Assembly (NCBI GenBank): GCA_900291925.1
Contig: UWYS01000011.1
Location: forward strand, 783,349-847,348
Origin: Thecaphora thlaspeos
Taxonomy: Eukaryota > Basidiomycota > Ustilaginomycetes > Urocystidales > Glomosporiaceae
Reading direction: 5' to 3'
DNA: 64,000 bases
A model generated the notes under the pieces. It made no database searches, was not told where the DNA came from, and saw only the letters and a program-made list of their open reading frames with translations. A program made the translations under genes and the position numbers. Position 1 is the first letter of the stretch; the number at the start of each line of letters is the position of its first letter. Positions 1 to 12,095 of the stretch are shown piece after piece.

Positions 1-2882
1 GAGCGCGCTCTGGTCCTGCAGAGGGTTGAGCGCACCAGCCCGAGCATCAAAGACGACACGGCATTGCGCTCCGCCTTCCGCCTTGGCCGAGAGGGCATCG
101 CCGATCTTTTCGAAAAAGGCCGCCTTCATCGCCTGAAACGCCTCCAGCTCGTCCGGCCACCGTCCGCTGCCCTCGAACGTCACGACAACGTCCTGCACCG
201 CGAGGTACGAGACGACGTCCGGAACCCGACCACCGCCCAGACCTTCGAGGTTGAGCGGGCCAGGCACAAACGTGCTCGTCCCGCGCAGACCGGCGCTACA
301 GGCGACAATCGAGTTGAGCGAGAGCGGAAGGTCTTCGATGGCACGCAGGTCCTTGACCAGCCCCTCGAACGCCGATTGCGCCAGCTGAAATCCCTTGTCA
401 TCGATCGAGACGACATGGGCGCGCCTCGCGAGCGACGCGTCGACGTCGACCAGCCCGGCGAACTTGTCGGCGAGGAACGAGACGTCGTCCTCGTCGATGG
501 CGTGGTGGCGCTGCAGCGCGTATGCGAGGATCCGCCGTGGGATAGCCCAGCGCGATGCGATCGACGGCGTCGGCCAGACGACGCTCTCCAGGATCCGGCC
601 GTCCTTGAAACGCCGCAGCTCGGCGCGCTCGCCCCAGAAGCGGCGGAACTCTTCGGCCGCCTCCTTGTCCTCGCTGCGCGGACCGTGCTCGACCATCCGC
701 CACGCCTGTTCCGGATCGAGCACCACGCCTACCTCGGCCTCGGCGAGCGACGCGGGGCGCGGCGCGTCGAGCCCCCACGTGTCCATAAGACCGCCCGACG
801 TGGCGTGCGAGAGGGCGACGAACCGCGCCCGCCCACGCAGCGCTCGCGAAGCTGTCGCGTTGACCTTGATCATGCTGGCCTGGTACGCCGTTCCGAAGTC
901 GGCCCGCTTCAAGGCGATCTCCTCGGCAGTGCCCGCGTCATTGCTGCCGGCGCTACCCCTCGACGACGACGGCGAGGGTAGGTGGAGCGTTGCCACCTCG
1001 TCGTAGGTAAAGGCAGGCGCGGTGCGGTCCTGGAGGAAGAGGGCGTCAAAGTGGTCCGAGGTCGAGTCGTCGAGCATCGCGAGCGTCCGCCTGGCCTCGA
1101 ACTGTAGCAGGTCGAGCGAGCCGGTCGGCAGGAATGAGAAGAGATTGAGCATGCCCGACGGATCCACCATGACGCGGTCGAACACGGCGCTAAAATCGGC
1201 GCGCGGGACCTTGTCGCTGCGCGAGACGAGACCGGCCGATGGCATCGCCTTCATGAAGACGGGCTTCGACGCGAAGTCGTGACTCGCCAGCCAGTCGACG
1301 ACGCCGCGAAAGAGCTGGTAGCCGCTGAAGCCCGTCGCGAGCTTGGCACGGCCACTGTTGTTCGCGCCCCTGCCCTTCGCCGCCGCCTTCTCCTCGCCGT
1401 GGAGCAGGTGCGCCAGGATCATGGTGAGGACGAAGCGGATCGAGCCGGTGCCGGCCACCTGCCTGCGCCGCCTACGCTCTCCCGCGCCAAAGCCGCGCTG
1501 GAAGGCCCACGTCTTGAGCAGCAGGCAGGCGTCGGCAAAGGCGGGGCAGCCTTTGGCGGTGGTGTGGAGGTAGACGAGGTGGGCCAGTTGCAGCTCGTCA
1601 ACCAGGATGGCGGCGTTGTAGCGCGGCGTGGGCGCGAGCTCCTTGCCGTTGGCGTTGCCGGCGTCTCCTGCGTTGTCGTTGTTGCCGCCTGCGCTGCTGC
1701 CGCTGCCGACGCGGACGCTGTTCCTCGTTGGCGAGAGGCGGTCGACCTTGAAGAGGTCCGGCTCGTGGGCGAGGTGGATGCGGATCGATGCCCTGAGCTT
1801 GGTAAAGTCGGTGTCGGACTTGTCGTGCTTGGGGCGGAGGAGGAGCACCGAGCGGCGTGGGTCGGCCTCGATGAGCTGATAGGCGGCCTTTACGCCGAGC
1901 GTATCGGCGCTGGCGCGGATGGCGTCGGCCAGAACTGCAAGATAGAAGGCGCGCTTGTAGAAATAGCGAAAGTTGAGGTGGTCCTTATCCTGAAAGAGGG
2001 ACGACGGCATGACGACGGCAACATCGACGTCGATCCCGTCGGGCTTCTTGGCGGTCGCCTGGAGCGGCCAGCTGCCGACGAGGTGCATGGCCGACGGCTT
2101 CTTGAAGGCGAGCTTGTACGGCGCATCGCGCTTGGGAGCTGGATCGGGGAAGGCCACCTTGACGGCGCCCTTTGAGCGCTTGTCGATCTTCTTGAGCGCC
2201 TGGGCGACGGGGAGCGGCTCGATGGCTTCGAGCGACTCGAAGAGGGTGTGCAGGCGGCGTAGGACGAGCTCGAGCGCACCGGCCTTTGAAAACGCCGGGC
2301 GGACCTCGGGGAGCATCTCGTCGATCTGCGGGTGTGGAAGTAGTGACGAGGGGAGAGGAAAAGCGGAGGAGAGGGTTGCCAGTGAGTCGGTGCCTGGGGT
2401 GAGCGGTGTGTAGCTCGCTTGGCTGCATGTTGCCTCACTCTGCCACTGACCTTGAGCTTGAAAACATTGCTCTTGTAGAGCTCACCGGTCTCTTTGAGAC
2501 CCTGCACCTCTTCTGTAGTGGGAAGGGCGTAGAGAGCCGAGGGCTTTGACCTCTTCTGCGAAGGCCCCACCTGTGCGTCGTCGTCGTCAGCGGCGTCGTC
2601 GAGATGCTCGTCGTCTTGGCTGCCCTCGAGGTCCTCGAAGCCGGCGTCCATGTCCTCGTCGGACATGAGCTCGAGGCGATCTTGTTCTGCCGCGTCTGAC
2701 TTGTCGTCATCGATAAGCTCGTCGTCGTCGCGAACGTCGTCATGGTCGCTGTACTGCGCCGGCCTCTTTGACGGCGAGCTTGACTTTGAAGAGGACGATG
2801 ATGTGGGCTTCGAGGGCGACGGCTTGTTTGGCGAGACACAAGCGGTTGTGGAGGAAGTGGACTTGCGCTTTACACCGGGCAT
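1..2882 (-). CDS. UTP22: Utp22/NOL6 (Nrap) pre-rRNA processing factor, 3' end outside window
   Basis: Utp22 is a nucleolar component of the small-subunit processome (UTP-C module with Rrp7) needed for 18S rRNA maturation. Two exons are visible. Exon 1 (2882 down to 2451, 144 codons) starts at ATG 2882-2880 with MPGVKRKS and is a basic, serine-rich and then very acidic tail. The intron is 2450-2326 (GTCAGT...CGCAG). Exon 2 runs open from 2325 to base 1, giving 919 residues so far. The Nrap-family core is seen in IDEMLPEVRP just after the intron, the DVDVAVVMP strand of the degenerate nucleotidyltransferase domain, and GFSGYQLFRGVVDWLASHDF further on. Yeast Utp22 is 1237 aa, so roughly the last quarter is missing at the window edge. 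It is divergent from the ankyrin gene at 3300 (417 bp gap). The family call is from remembered family patterns and is fairly secure. Confidence 0.87.
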
Positions 2883-3299
2883 GGTGGGCAGCGGTGAGGG
2901 CGGCGGTTGTGAGCGGGTGGTGGGTGTGGTGGAGAGAGCGGGGGGAGGGTCAGAGAGGATGAGGAGGGGAAGCGTCAGCGCCTCGAAGTTTTCGTGGGAG
3001 GCCGCCCGCACTAACTGGCGCGCTCACTTTTTTCTTCTGAAAAAATCAGCGAGCCGCATCGGGGCGCACCTTGACCCTGCCCGATTACCGTCAAAGTGGA
3101 GGAGTCCAAAGCGCGCAGTGGCCAGCCCCGGCGCCCAGCGATTTAATTGCGCCGTCGCCGCGCATGGACCGCCTCGCGCTTCGTCCTCTCCCTCGCACTC
3201 ACCCTCGCCACCACCACGCACCCATCACTCCCTTCACCCCGACCTCTTCTCCACTCGACCACCTTTCCATCTGCCCGCCACCCACACACAGCCAACAAC
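2883..3299. promoter_or_regulatory. Divergent promoter region, UTP22 / ankyrin gene
   Basis: This 417 bp gap lies between two outward-facing start codons. It is CT/CA-rich towards the ankyrin gene (3180-3299), typical of a fungal 5' leader. I see no clear TATA box and no credible gene. Confidence 0.5.
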
Positions 3300-4147
3300 A
3301 TGGCAGAATCAGCAGACATTGATCTACAAAGTACGTCCCTTCTTTTCTTCCTACCGCCTTGCCGTCTCCTTCTCCCCTCTATGCTTGATCTCACCGTCCC
3401 TCCTCCTCCTCCTCCTCCCCACCTTTTTCGACAGACAAACAATACCTCCACGCCTCACGAACCGACGATCTAGCCCTACTGCAATCCCTCTTGGAACCCA
3501 CGCCTACATTCGACCAGAACCACATCGACGGACTGGGAAACAATGCACTTCACTACGCTGCCGCTCACCAATCCGTCATTGTATTGGGCGAGATTCTCAA
3601 CCTTGAAATCGACGTAGATGCGCAAAACAGGATGGACGCCAATACTCCTTTACACGAGGCTGTAAAGATTGACATCCAAGGTCCCGATGCTGAGGCTAGG
3701 GAGGAAGCCAGGAATTGGATAGGTATGTACAACACCTCGAATCGTCATGCACTCCACCCTCCCTCGCGACCGACGCAGACTGACGCACCTTTCGCACGGA
3801 CTGCAAACAACACAGTCAATGAACTGCTCGAATCAGGCGCAGATCCACGCATTCCGAACAAGGAAGGCGACAAACCAGTCGACCTCCTAGCATATGGAAC
3901 AAAGGCAAACACCGCCCTAGGCAAACAGCTCTACGAAAGGCTAAAGAGGGCGGAGGCAGAGGTCGCCGTTGATCACAGCGATATTGCAAACGACGACGAC
4001 GATGATGACGGTGAGCAGTGCTCAGATCCATCGAAAAAGTGACAATCAACGACGCCTGCTCATGCGTCGATCCGTTCCTCCCTCTTCTCCCGATCCCTCT
4101 ACGACTGTACAGAGGGAAGCGACGGAACACCCTCCGATGACGAGTAG
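3300..4147 (+). CDS. Small ankyrin-repeat protein with acidic C-terminus
   Basis: Four exons join in frame: 3300-3330, 3435-3722, 3816-4010 and 4113-4147, giving 182 aa. Donors are GTACGT, GTATGT and GTGAGC; acceptors are CGACAG, CACAG and GTACAG. The start MAESADIDLQ is the first ATG after a CA-rich leader. Two or three ankyrin-like repeats are recognisable: GNNALHYAAAHQS, NTPLHEAVK, and VNELLESGADPRIPNKEGDK. The tail is an Asp run followed by EGSDGTPSDDE, then TAG. The size, the repeats and the acidic tail recall small fungal ankyrin chaperones such as yeast Yar1 (about 200 aa, Rps3 chaperone), but that link is only a suggestion. It converges on the minus-strand gene ending at 4346. Confidence 0.8.
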
Positions 4148-4345
4148 TACGCGCATACACAGACGCTCGACGAGCAAATAGACATTCAAGATCTAGTGCA
4201 GCGACAAGCGAACTGACCGCCTGATTTCGTGTGAAAAAGGACGGCCATGTATGCTGTACATCTGCCACGCCGCTGTCGAGTTCCTGCCTTCTGATCTGCA
4301 GCGCACTCGCGGCGAGGTGTGGCGTGGCGTGGCCTGCGCCGGCGC

Positions 4346-5942
4346 TCAGGCAGCTCCGCCTCCCGTCCTCGTATCGACCACCTTGACCGCCTTGCTCGGC
4401 CTTCCCTCTCCACCGCCCGCGCCCGCTTCGTCCACTTCGACCTTTCCTACCGTCTCGAGTTCCTCTTCTTCACTCTCGCTCATCACCGTCGCAGCGCGCG
4501 ACCGCGAACGAGCAGCAGCAGCGCGAGGCGGAGTCGAAGCACGACCGACAGAGGACCCTGCTTCGGGTGTACCGTCGGTCGAAGCTACGGCGGCTGCCGA
4601 TGCAGCTGTTGCCTCTGCCGGTGTTCGCTGTCCTTTCTCCTCCTGCGGCTGCGGCTGCGGCGAGGCGCGCGAGGCTTCCGCCAGCGCAGAGGCTAAAGCG
4701 TGGATATCGCGCCGGCCAAGGAGTCGGCCGAGGCTGCTGGCCGCATCGCCATCGTCGTCCTCGTCCTCATCATCTGCACGTTGATAGAATGTAGTACGGT
4801 CATGAAAGCAACACATTGACCCGGTCAGTCGACTGGTAGCTCCCGCATCGGCCCCATCCAGCTAAGAGCTTGGTGCTTATCCCTCCTCTTAGTCTCTGCG
4901 CGCGCCACTTACATTCCGTCACCTGGAAGCTCCGCATCGGTGTGCCTGGCTGACGAGAGCTGCCCATCGTCGTCTGGCCGCCACTGCCGTCGTCTTCGGT
5001 AGCGGCGGCGGCGGCAGCAGCTCCTCGCTTGTCGAGGTCGGCGTCGAGGATCCAGACCGGAGCGCCACGCTCTCGCAGCAGCAGCTCGCGGCCGAGCCAG
5101 TCGATGTCGCTATCGTCGTCCCAGTGTCCCGTCTCGCCCTGCTGCCGCTGTTGCGACTGCTTCGGCTCGTTCAGGATGTTGTCGCCGTCACCGTAAAAGT
5201 CCGGGTCCCGGCTGAAGAGGACTGGGAGGCCCGTGATGGGGTGGATGGCGATCCCGGCGCCGCCGCCACGCCCCTGCGTCCTCGGCTGGTTGTCGTGGCT
5301 GCCTCGAGCTTCCGGGCTGGCGGTGCGGTCCGCGTTGAAGATCAGCGGAGCAGCATGGATGAAGGGGTTGAATGCAGCAGAGGCGTCGCGACCCTGTCCG
5401 CGTCCAGCACCGGCAAAGAGGCTGGCGGAGTCCGAGGCGGAAGCGTGGCGAGAGTGGATGAAGTCGTGTCCGCCGGCCGTGTTGCGTAGCTGTATGGCCG
5501 AGCTGCTGTAAGGATGGAATCGGTAGAGGTGGTGATTCCATGCAGCTCCGTAGGGCTGGTGGTGGTAATGGCAAGAGGCGAGGCTGGGGTGGAGATGATG
5601 GTACGGGTGGTACGGGTGCCAGAGGTCGGGGACGTCGTGGCCGTTGGCGGCGAGAATCCTGCGTCCGATTGCGTCGAGGATTAATTCTTCGTCCATGACG
5701 CTCTCGAGCCGTCGTAGCGCCGCCGTCTCGGCCTGCTGCTGCTGCTGCTGTCGGTGCTCGGCGATGGCGGCTGCGAGGTCTATATCGACATCCTGACCGG
5801 GCTGCTCGTCCTGGATGATGTAGATGATGGTGCGCGGGTCGTCGCGCTCGAAGATGGACGAGGGAAGGATGGACGCTGGATGGAGATGCTGATCGGACGA
5901 GGGGATCTCCTCGATCTCGATCGTCTGGAATCTAAGCGCCAT
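4346..5942 (-). CDS. Hypothetical His/Gln-rich protein, unrecognised family
   Basis: Two exons: 5942-4913 (ATG at 5942, MALRFQTIEIEEIPSSDQ) and 4773-4346, joined across intron 4912-4774 (GTAAGT...GTGCAG) to give 485 aa in one frame. Visible features are a short Gln run near residue 65, a His/Tyr/Pro-rich stretch around residues 105-135 (HPYHPYHHLHP), a conserved-looking segment GIAIHPITGLPVLFSRDPDF, a Trp-containing acidic motif WDDDSDIDWLGRELLLRE, and an acidic or low-complexity C-terminus (ADDEDEDDDGD, then SESEEEELETVGK). I see no signal peptide, membrane segment or known catalytic motif. Codon bias matches the neighbours, supporting a real gene. I do not recognise the family. An alternative splice pair in the last 150 nt of exon 1 cannot be excluded. 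Confidence 0.6.
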
Positions 5943-6329
5943 GGCTGGCTGCTGCCGTCGGTGGGCTTAGGAGGACGAATCTCCGGCGGGGGAAGGGGTG
6001 GTGGTGTCCGGTGTCGCTGATGAGAGAGGTCTGGAGTCCGGATCCTCTGGCTGGTAGCGTGTGGATGTGATGAGGTTGGATGATGGCGGACGCGGTGAAG
6101 GTGGACGCTCAAGGAGACGATTTGGTGGTGGCTGTGAGGAGGGAAGGAGGGCGTCTGGCAAAAAGAGAAGGGCGCGGGCCACCACCGATGCCGCACCGCG
6201 CGTGTGGAGGCATCATTTCTAGACGCTTCCCGGCTCTTCTTGCACTTAAAACAGCCAGGCCAAAGAGAAAGCGGGCGTAAACCGATTCGGTCTACAGGAT
6301 CCGGCTGATACGGTTTGCCTACGGCGAAG
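5943..6329. promoter_or_regulatory. Upstream region of the hypothetical gene
   Basis: This is a GC-rich leader and promoter region of the minus-strand gene starting at 5942. It is pyrimidine-rich on the minus strand. No other gene is visible before the satellite tract begins near 6330. Confidence 0.4.
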
Positions 6330-7225
6330 CGTGCTCGGGCAAGGTGGGCGCGTAAACATCTCGCGCGAGTCGAACCCTGCCAACATCCAAACCAAGTCCT
6401 GTCGACTTTGCAGTAATAAATGGCATCTCGCGCGAATCAACAGACCTCGCCGACCATGCAGGCACCCACGCGTCACGCGCAAGTGTAAACAAGCGGCCCG
6501 CCTCCACATCATGTCGCGTCCGACGGATCGACGCGTCCCGCGTGGGTAAACACGGGATCAAGTCGCGTCAACCTGACGAAGGTCGACGCTTATCGCGTGG
6601 GTAATCGCGCCTTTTATCGCCACATCACGTCTCAGAGAGCGTGCAAGCGTGTCTCGCGCGGGAAGGGACACATCATAACTCGCCTCGCGCGAGTAGATGT
6701 GCGGTCCATTTCTCCATGAAAACGCGTCTGAGGTGCCGTCGCGCTTTGCGCGAGAATTTCGCCGGGGGGCTCCCCATCAAAGCGCATCGTCCAGGCCGGC
6801 GCGTCTCGTGCGAAGAAATATATGCGGCCCACCTGCATCAGCCGCGTCGAGGACGCGTCTCGCGTGAGTAGATTAGCGCCTGAAGCATCAACCCTTCCAG
6901 GACGGACGCGCTTCGTGTAAGTAATCACGCATTTTCCGGCGCGGCAAACGGACAATGCATTTCGCGCAAGTAAGCACGGTCCTGTGACGCCTGCACCTAG
7001 GGGGGAGGGATGCATTTCGCGCGAGTAAGTTCATGACGAGCAAGTCACGTCAACTTCCCCGGCGCCGGCCTCTTTTGCGTTGATGAGCACACAGGGCCGT
7101 GCCTCCATTTTTCGCGTGAGTAAACACTTCGGCTCGATGTCGCTTTGTCCTTCAGTAAACATCCGCCTTTTCTCTAGAGTTAGCACGCATATATCCACTT
7201 GCTTGTTCAGATGCGTGTCTTTCGG
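6330..7225. repeat. Degenerate ~55 bp satellite with TCGCGCGAGTAAAC core, locus 1
   Basis: About fifteen diverged copies of a unit built around (G)CGTCTCGCGYGAGTAAACACG recur at roughly 47-65 bp intervals, for example near 6361, 6425, 6534, 6590, 6688, 6745, 6801, 6857, 6909, 6962, 7017 and 7113. The core is palindromic (TCGCGCGA) followed by AGTAAACA. The spacers are not obviously conserved. The same unit reappears at 52275-52545. There is no open frame consistent with coding. The copies were found by eye, so the count and the edges are approximate. Confidence 0.7.
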
Positions 7226-7369
7226 TCGAGTATATGCGCATGCAGCAACTTGCGTTGTCCGGTGGTCAATGGCTAAGCCACGGGCGGCGCGTGAACGGCT
7301 CCGATGGAAATGATGGATCGGGCAGAATGGAATTCACCGCGTTTTTCCTAGACAACAGGGATAGCATCG

Positions 7370-7540
7370 GGCGCAGGGGCAGGACGCGCCTGCCCACCCG
7401 ATTTGACACGTCCCATTTTTGTCAGCAAAATCGGGCAAAAAAGCTGGGCACCGCCAATGTTTTCTTTTTTGTTTTCCGATTTGGCGCGCAGAAATTGGGA
7501 TTTCTCCGATCGAGTATAATGAAACTGGCCCAATATTAGA
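7370..7540. repeat. ATCGGGC / CCGATTT-type repeat fragment, locus 1
   Basis: This is a short tract with CCCGATTTGACACG, AAATCGGGCAAAA and TTCCGATTTGGCGCG, resembling the repeat vocabulary at 18650-19140 and 51620-52900. It sits directly after the 55 bp satellite, the same kind of association as at the 52 kb locus. The edges are approximate. Confidence 0.5.
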
Positions 7541-9050
7541 GCCCGAAGCGCGCAAGGTCGAGCTTAGACCAAGTTGAAGATGTCAACCGTTAGCGACAAC
7601 ACCATGGAACGGGGTCAAGAGAACGAGACAAGAGCAACGTAAGTACGACGACCCTCTTTCGTTGTGAGGGGTAGTCTGAAGCGATCCTGCCCCCATCGGC
7701 CTTTGCTGCCAAAGATCAAGACCATCAAGTCAAATGAGGCGTGCCTAGACCGTTGCAATTGGATGTCATCTCTGCTCCTGCTTGGCAAGTTCTGCTCGCC
7801 CTCACTCCGACTGACCTGGAGTCAACGAGCATTGAGCACAGAGGGAAAGTGTGAAAGAGCGAGAGCAAAATTAACTTGCAGGAACGCTGAGTTTGCCATC
7901 AAGATGCGCTCTTCGGGGGGACGGAGTTGAGTGGCCAGACGAGGGCGCCACTTCTTGCACACATGGTGCTTACCTGCGTGCGGCAAACAACGCGGGTACC
8001 AACAACCTGAATAGGAACGCTCCTTGCCATGCTAGCAGGGTGGTATTCGGATGACCGTGCGCCGGCCGATCCTCTTTTGTTTGCATCGCCACGTTACCAA
8101 GCAAACAAGCCACAAGCGGCGCCACTAGTTATGGAAAGAGGTGCGAGAGAGTGGGCGAGAGAGAGGTGCCTCAGTTGGGACTGTGCCCCCAGGGGCCCGG
8201 GCGTGTTATTTCATTGGGCACAATGCAAGAGATCAGGTCGGGATGGAGGCCGAAGACAGCATCACAATTGCAGCTGTTACAAGGTGTAGATCGCCGCAGC
8301 CTGGTCGAGCAAAATGCGGAGAACACCGTACCCACAATGTGACACTACGTGAGCTGGAGGAGTATTGCGCAGTGATCGGGCGGGCAGGTGAGTACGTCTT
8401 TGCGGTTAGAGGTGAGAAAAGAAGATGGATCATATAGTACATACAGCTCAGCCGCAGCCGCAGCCGCCATCTCGCCCAGAGAGGATTGGCTCAATTTTGA
8501 GAAGACGGCGGCGCAAAAAGGACGTTACCATCCCTGATATTGTTGAATTCACAATGGATCTCCCGGGATTGGCAAGAAGATGTGCTTAGTTAACTACTTT
8601 TACAAAAGAATAGGATAGGGAGACGTCTGGCCAGGACGACGTGCCACGATATCGATGGGAAGAAAAGAGTCAGCAGTGTCAGCACTTTCTTGCCTTTCCT
8701 TCCCCACCGAGCCTTTGCACCAGCGCCGTCGACACAGAGCACTCGGAGCAACACCCACATGGCATGGGTTCTTGACCGGTTGCAAGGGTACGTACATACG
8801 TACATGGATTTGCCGTTGTTTCGCGCTGTCCGACGACAACGACGACAACAACGGGAACGACAAAGGCACGTCTTCCGGCCAAGAAGAGAGTACCTACAGA
8901 TAACTACATATATCTGCCAGGAATTCAAGCGACACTCGCCATGGGCAACGGATGGGCCGAGCACCTTTTCGGCGCAGCTCGCTTCTCACACGAGCTGCTG
9001 ATGCCAGCAGAAATTGCCCAGAAGGCGTGCGACAAAAGAAGCCGCATGTA
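7541..9050. other. Intergenic stretch, no supported gene
   Basis: I find no frame with the codon bias of the neighbouring genes. A possible two-exon micro-ORF (ATG near 7579, donor GTAAGT near 7637, acceptor TTGCAG near 7880, stop at 7928-7930, about 36 aa) exists but has no other support. Isolated GTGAGTAC donor-like words occur near 8390. The first GTACGTACATACGTACATG cluster is at about 8788. Confidence 0.45.
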
Positions 9051-9054
9051 TATA

Positions 9055-12000
9055 CTTACTTACAGTACAGTACAGTAAAGTACGTACATAGTATATGTAT
9101 GTGACGCCTCATCGTAGGAACCAGCCTGGGTCGATGTGCGGTTGGAAGGACGCGCATCCAGCGGGAACCGCAAAAGCCGCTTACTACGCAACTGAGCATC
9201 GAGCAGCGAGCGGCCCTGTTCCCGTCACACATACTTACAAACAAGAACAAAACGTCGGCAGGCAGGATATGTATGGTATGTACAGTGTGTATGTAAAGGA
9301 GTGCGATGGCCAGCAGCGGGAGTAGACCTGGGCCGAGGGAAGCTCGCAGCTGAATCGATGGCGGCAGTGAGCGCAACGTCGTCGCTGCCTCGCAGCAGGC
9401 CGAGGCAAACGATCGATATGCTCGCGGGGCTGGCCATTCACCGACATGAACAACGTCGATGAGAGGGATGGCGATGTGGGAGAGAAGGCGGCCGATGGCT
9501 CCAAAGGGAGGAGGGAGTCAAAGTAAAGGAGGGAAGAACGGGGTCATCGACGACGCAAATCCCCGTGCAAAGCGAGGCAGGCCAGCCGGCAACGAGCCGG
9601 GCGGAGGGCAAAACAGCAGCACATGCCCCACCTGTCGAGGCGAGAAATCGTCGTCCAAAAGAAACTTTTCAAGGTGCCCTCGCTCGTTGGCGATACATGG
9701 CCAGTTGCCGCCCAGCGAATGGGATTTGGCGCGATCCGGGTGTCGCCGAGCGCTACTTACGCCCACAAAGAGGGCGGCGCCAACGCCCAACCTCGAGGTC
9801 GGACAACGCCGAAGGCACACCCCATTTCTTGTACAGGTGAGTACAGCATCGGTGAATCAGCAGTTGGTTGGTTGGCTGGCTGGTACAGTAAGCGGGCGCA
9901 GGATGCAAAAAGAACGATCGATAGCTTCCCCCTCTCCTGGCACAGCCGTAGGTACGGTAGCATGAGAGCTGGGCCCCGGAAGGATATACAATGTACTGTA
10001 CAGTACTGTAGCTGGACAAGTTACAGTAAATTATTCGACGTTGGCCGCCATCGAGATGGCAACGTTGATGAAGGCTACAATATGTAAGACGCGGAGCAAC
10101 AAACTACAGTAGATCGGCTCCATGCCGCCGCGTTGGCGGCAAGGATCCGACGACGTCGCTCGCCGAAGGGTCCCAGGCCAAGGCGAGCGTCGGGCGAGGT
10201 CAGACAGGCTTTCTTCCCTTTGTGGTCCCTGTTCAGGTCAGCATCGGATCGTACTCAGTCGCGTTGGTGATGAAGGGGCCTGTCAATCCAGCCGGCTCAC
10301 CGACGGTGGGAGGTTGGTGACATGACGGCGAACGACATCGTGGCCAAACCGCAATTTCGACGGAGACTATCCGAGGCGAGGTTGGCTTCCTTGTCGGATC
10401 GAAAGTACAATAATAATAATGGACCGAGACCACCCCAGCGTGGTGTCAGCAACGTTTTTCATCCAAGCGATGGCAGGCCGACAGGCGCAGGTTGACTGGC
10501 TGTCAGCTGGATCTAATTAACAACGACACACACATACATATACTGTAGTTACTTATCTCTCCTCTTCTTCTCCCACTCTCCCGCCCGAAGTGCGTTGCTG
10601 TGCCTTTCCTCTCCTCAGCTGTCAAGGTGAGGCAGACATATATGTACTGTACCCGTCGCGGCGCCGTCTGTGCTCTGCATCCTCGCCTGACCGCCCTGCC
10701 CCGCGATTTCGTGACGGGAACTACAGTATTTTCTCTTGCCGGTTCTGGGTGTTGTACCTCCTCACAACCCGATGAGCCCCTCTTCTCCCCTCTCTCGATA
10801 TAGTGTACCCTCGATATTCCGGAAGGCGCTGCAACAGCAGCGCCTTGGCGACGGCGGGCGACGTCGGTTTCACTTGCGCCTCTTTCATTCGGCAACCATG
10901 GGCAGAGTTGATCCTCCTTGAGCGGCCGCCGTGCTGGCCGCGGATCCCTTCGATCTCGAATCCTTACAAACAGTACAGTACTCTGTAAGTACAAACAGCT
11001 TATTCTACCGGTTGGACTGGGTCCCTCGTCCAGACGTCTGCCCAAATGTCCTCCGCCCGCGATACAAGGGATTTTTCACGATGCACCGACTGCCGAGGGG
11101 CCTATCCTGCCACCATCTCGTCGCTTGGCCCGCTCGCTCTCTGGTTGGCGAGGCTGCCTGCTTTCTGCATTCGCAAGACCACGTCGCATGGCGACTCGCC
11201 GTATGCACTGGAAGTGCGTCCAGGTGTGTGTTCTGTACTGTACAGTACGTCCAGTTGTACGCACGCTGCACTATCTGTATCTAGCAAACGCAGCGGCCAA
11301 GACCCTCAGGGTTTCCAAACAGAGCGAGCGAGCAGACGAGCAAGCCGACCAGAGGGCCGATGGGTCGGAGAAGAGCGAATGGGGATGCAACGGTGGATTC
11401 GGCATGAATCGTTTCGGTACCGTGGCCCCTCGTCGTCCCCATCTGGTTGACCTTTTGTCTCAAAGCCGCCGCTTCGCTCGTCGTGACAGTACTGTAAGTA
11501 TGTACAGTACAGTAGTTATGTACTTAGGTGACCCTTGCTAAGTAGCCTGGGACTATGTACGGATACATTGTTGACATCCTTGCTCGGTTGGCGAAGCGGG
11601 TATCGCGGAGAGCAGGTCAGCACGGTCGCGACAGGAGCCTCAAGGGGGTGTACCAACGACGAGACCGGCTCCACATTTGCTCAGGGCTAAGTACAGTAAG
11701 CACCTGTAGGCGACCGCTGATGGTCTTGCGCTGTTTGTGGATGGCGTTGGTTAATTCTGCCTTGATTTCCTTGAATACAAGGCAAGGCTGGAGGCCAAGG
11801 AAGAGCGGAGAGAAACGGCTTTGGCGACCCGCACGAGTAACTACGTACTGTACACACGACGGGGGAAGGCGCGTTGGCCTGCTTGCTTGCTTGCTTGCTG
11901 CAGCTCTGAGCACAGAAGACGTTGGACAGGCGAGTGGGGCAGGCAGCGCAGGCAGCGCAGGAAGCGGCGTACAGTAGCTGGGTGTGGTGCCGTGGAAAGG

Positions 12001-12095
12001 GGAGCGAGGGCCAAGGCCGTGTGACGGCCACCACGGCCTTACCTTTGCAGCGCAACGACCGTCTCTGTAGTGCTATACTGTACTGTAAAGCGTAC
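9055..12095. repeat. Field of TACTGTA/TACAGTA palindromes in a gene-free region
   Basis: By eye I count more than 20 copies of the heptamer TACAGTA or its complement TACTGTA in about 3 kb. Many are in back-to-back palindromes such as GTACTGTACAGTAC (near 9998 and 11231), in runs near 9062 and 11490-11515, and in a final cluster near 12070-12095. Chance expectation in 3 kb is below one. Sequence between the motifs is unique and GC-rich, with no codon bias and no recognisable protein on either strand. It ends about 0.5 kb upstream of the membrane-protein gene. It may be a long regulatory region, a non-coding transcription unit or a decayed satellite; the sequence alone does not say which. Confidence 0.65.

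Noticed and set aside
6330..6420. GGGTTCGACTC resembling a tRNA B box on the minus strand
   Set aside because: The flanks do not form a T stem, acceptor stem or anticodon arm.
6330..7225. Regularly spaced repeats considered as a CRISPR-like array
   Set aside because: Eukaryotic chromosome, repeat units are degenerate, spacing is irregular and no cas genes are present.
7579..7930. Two-exon micro-ORF of about 36 aa with a canonical donor GTAAGT
   Set aside because: Good splice words but no codon bias, no recognisable protein and location in a gene-free island; kept only as a note.
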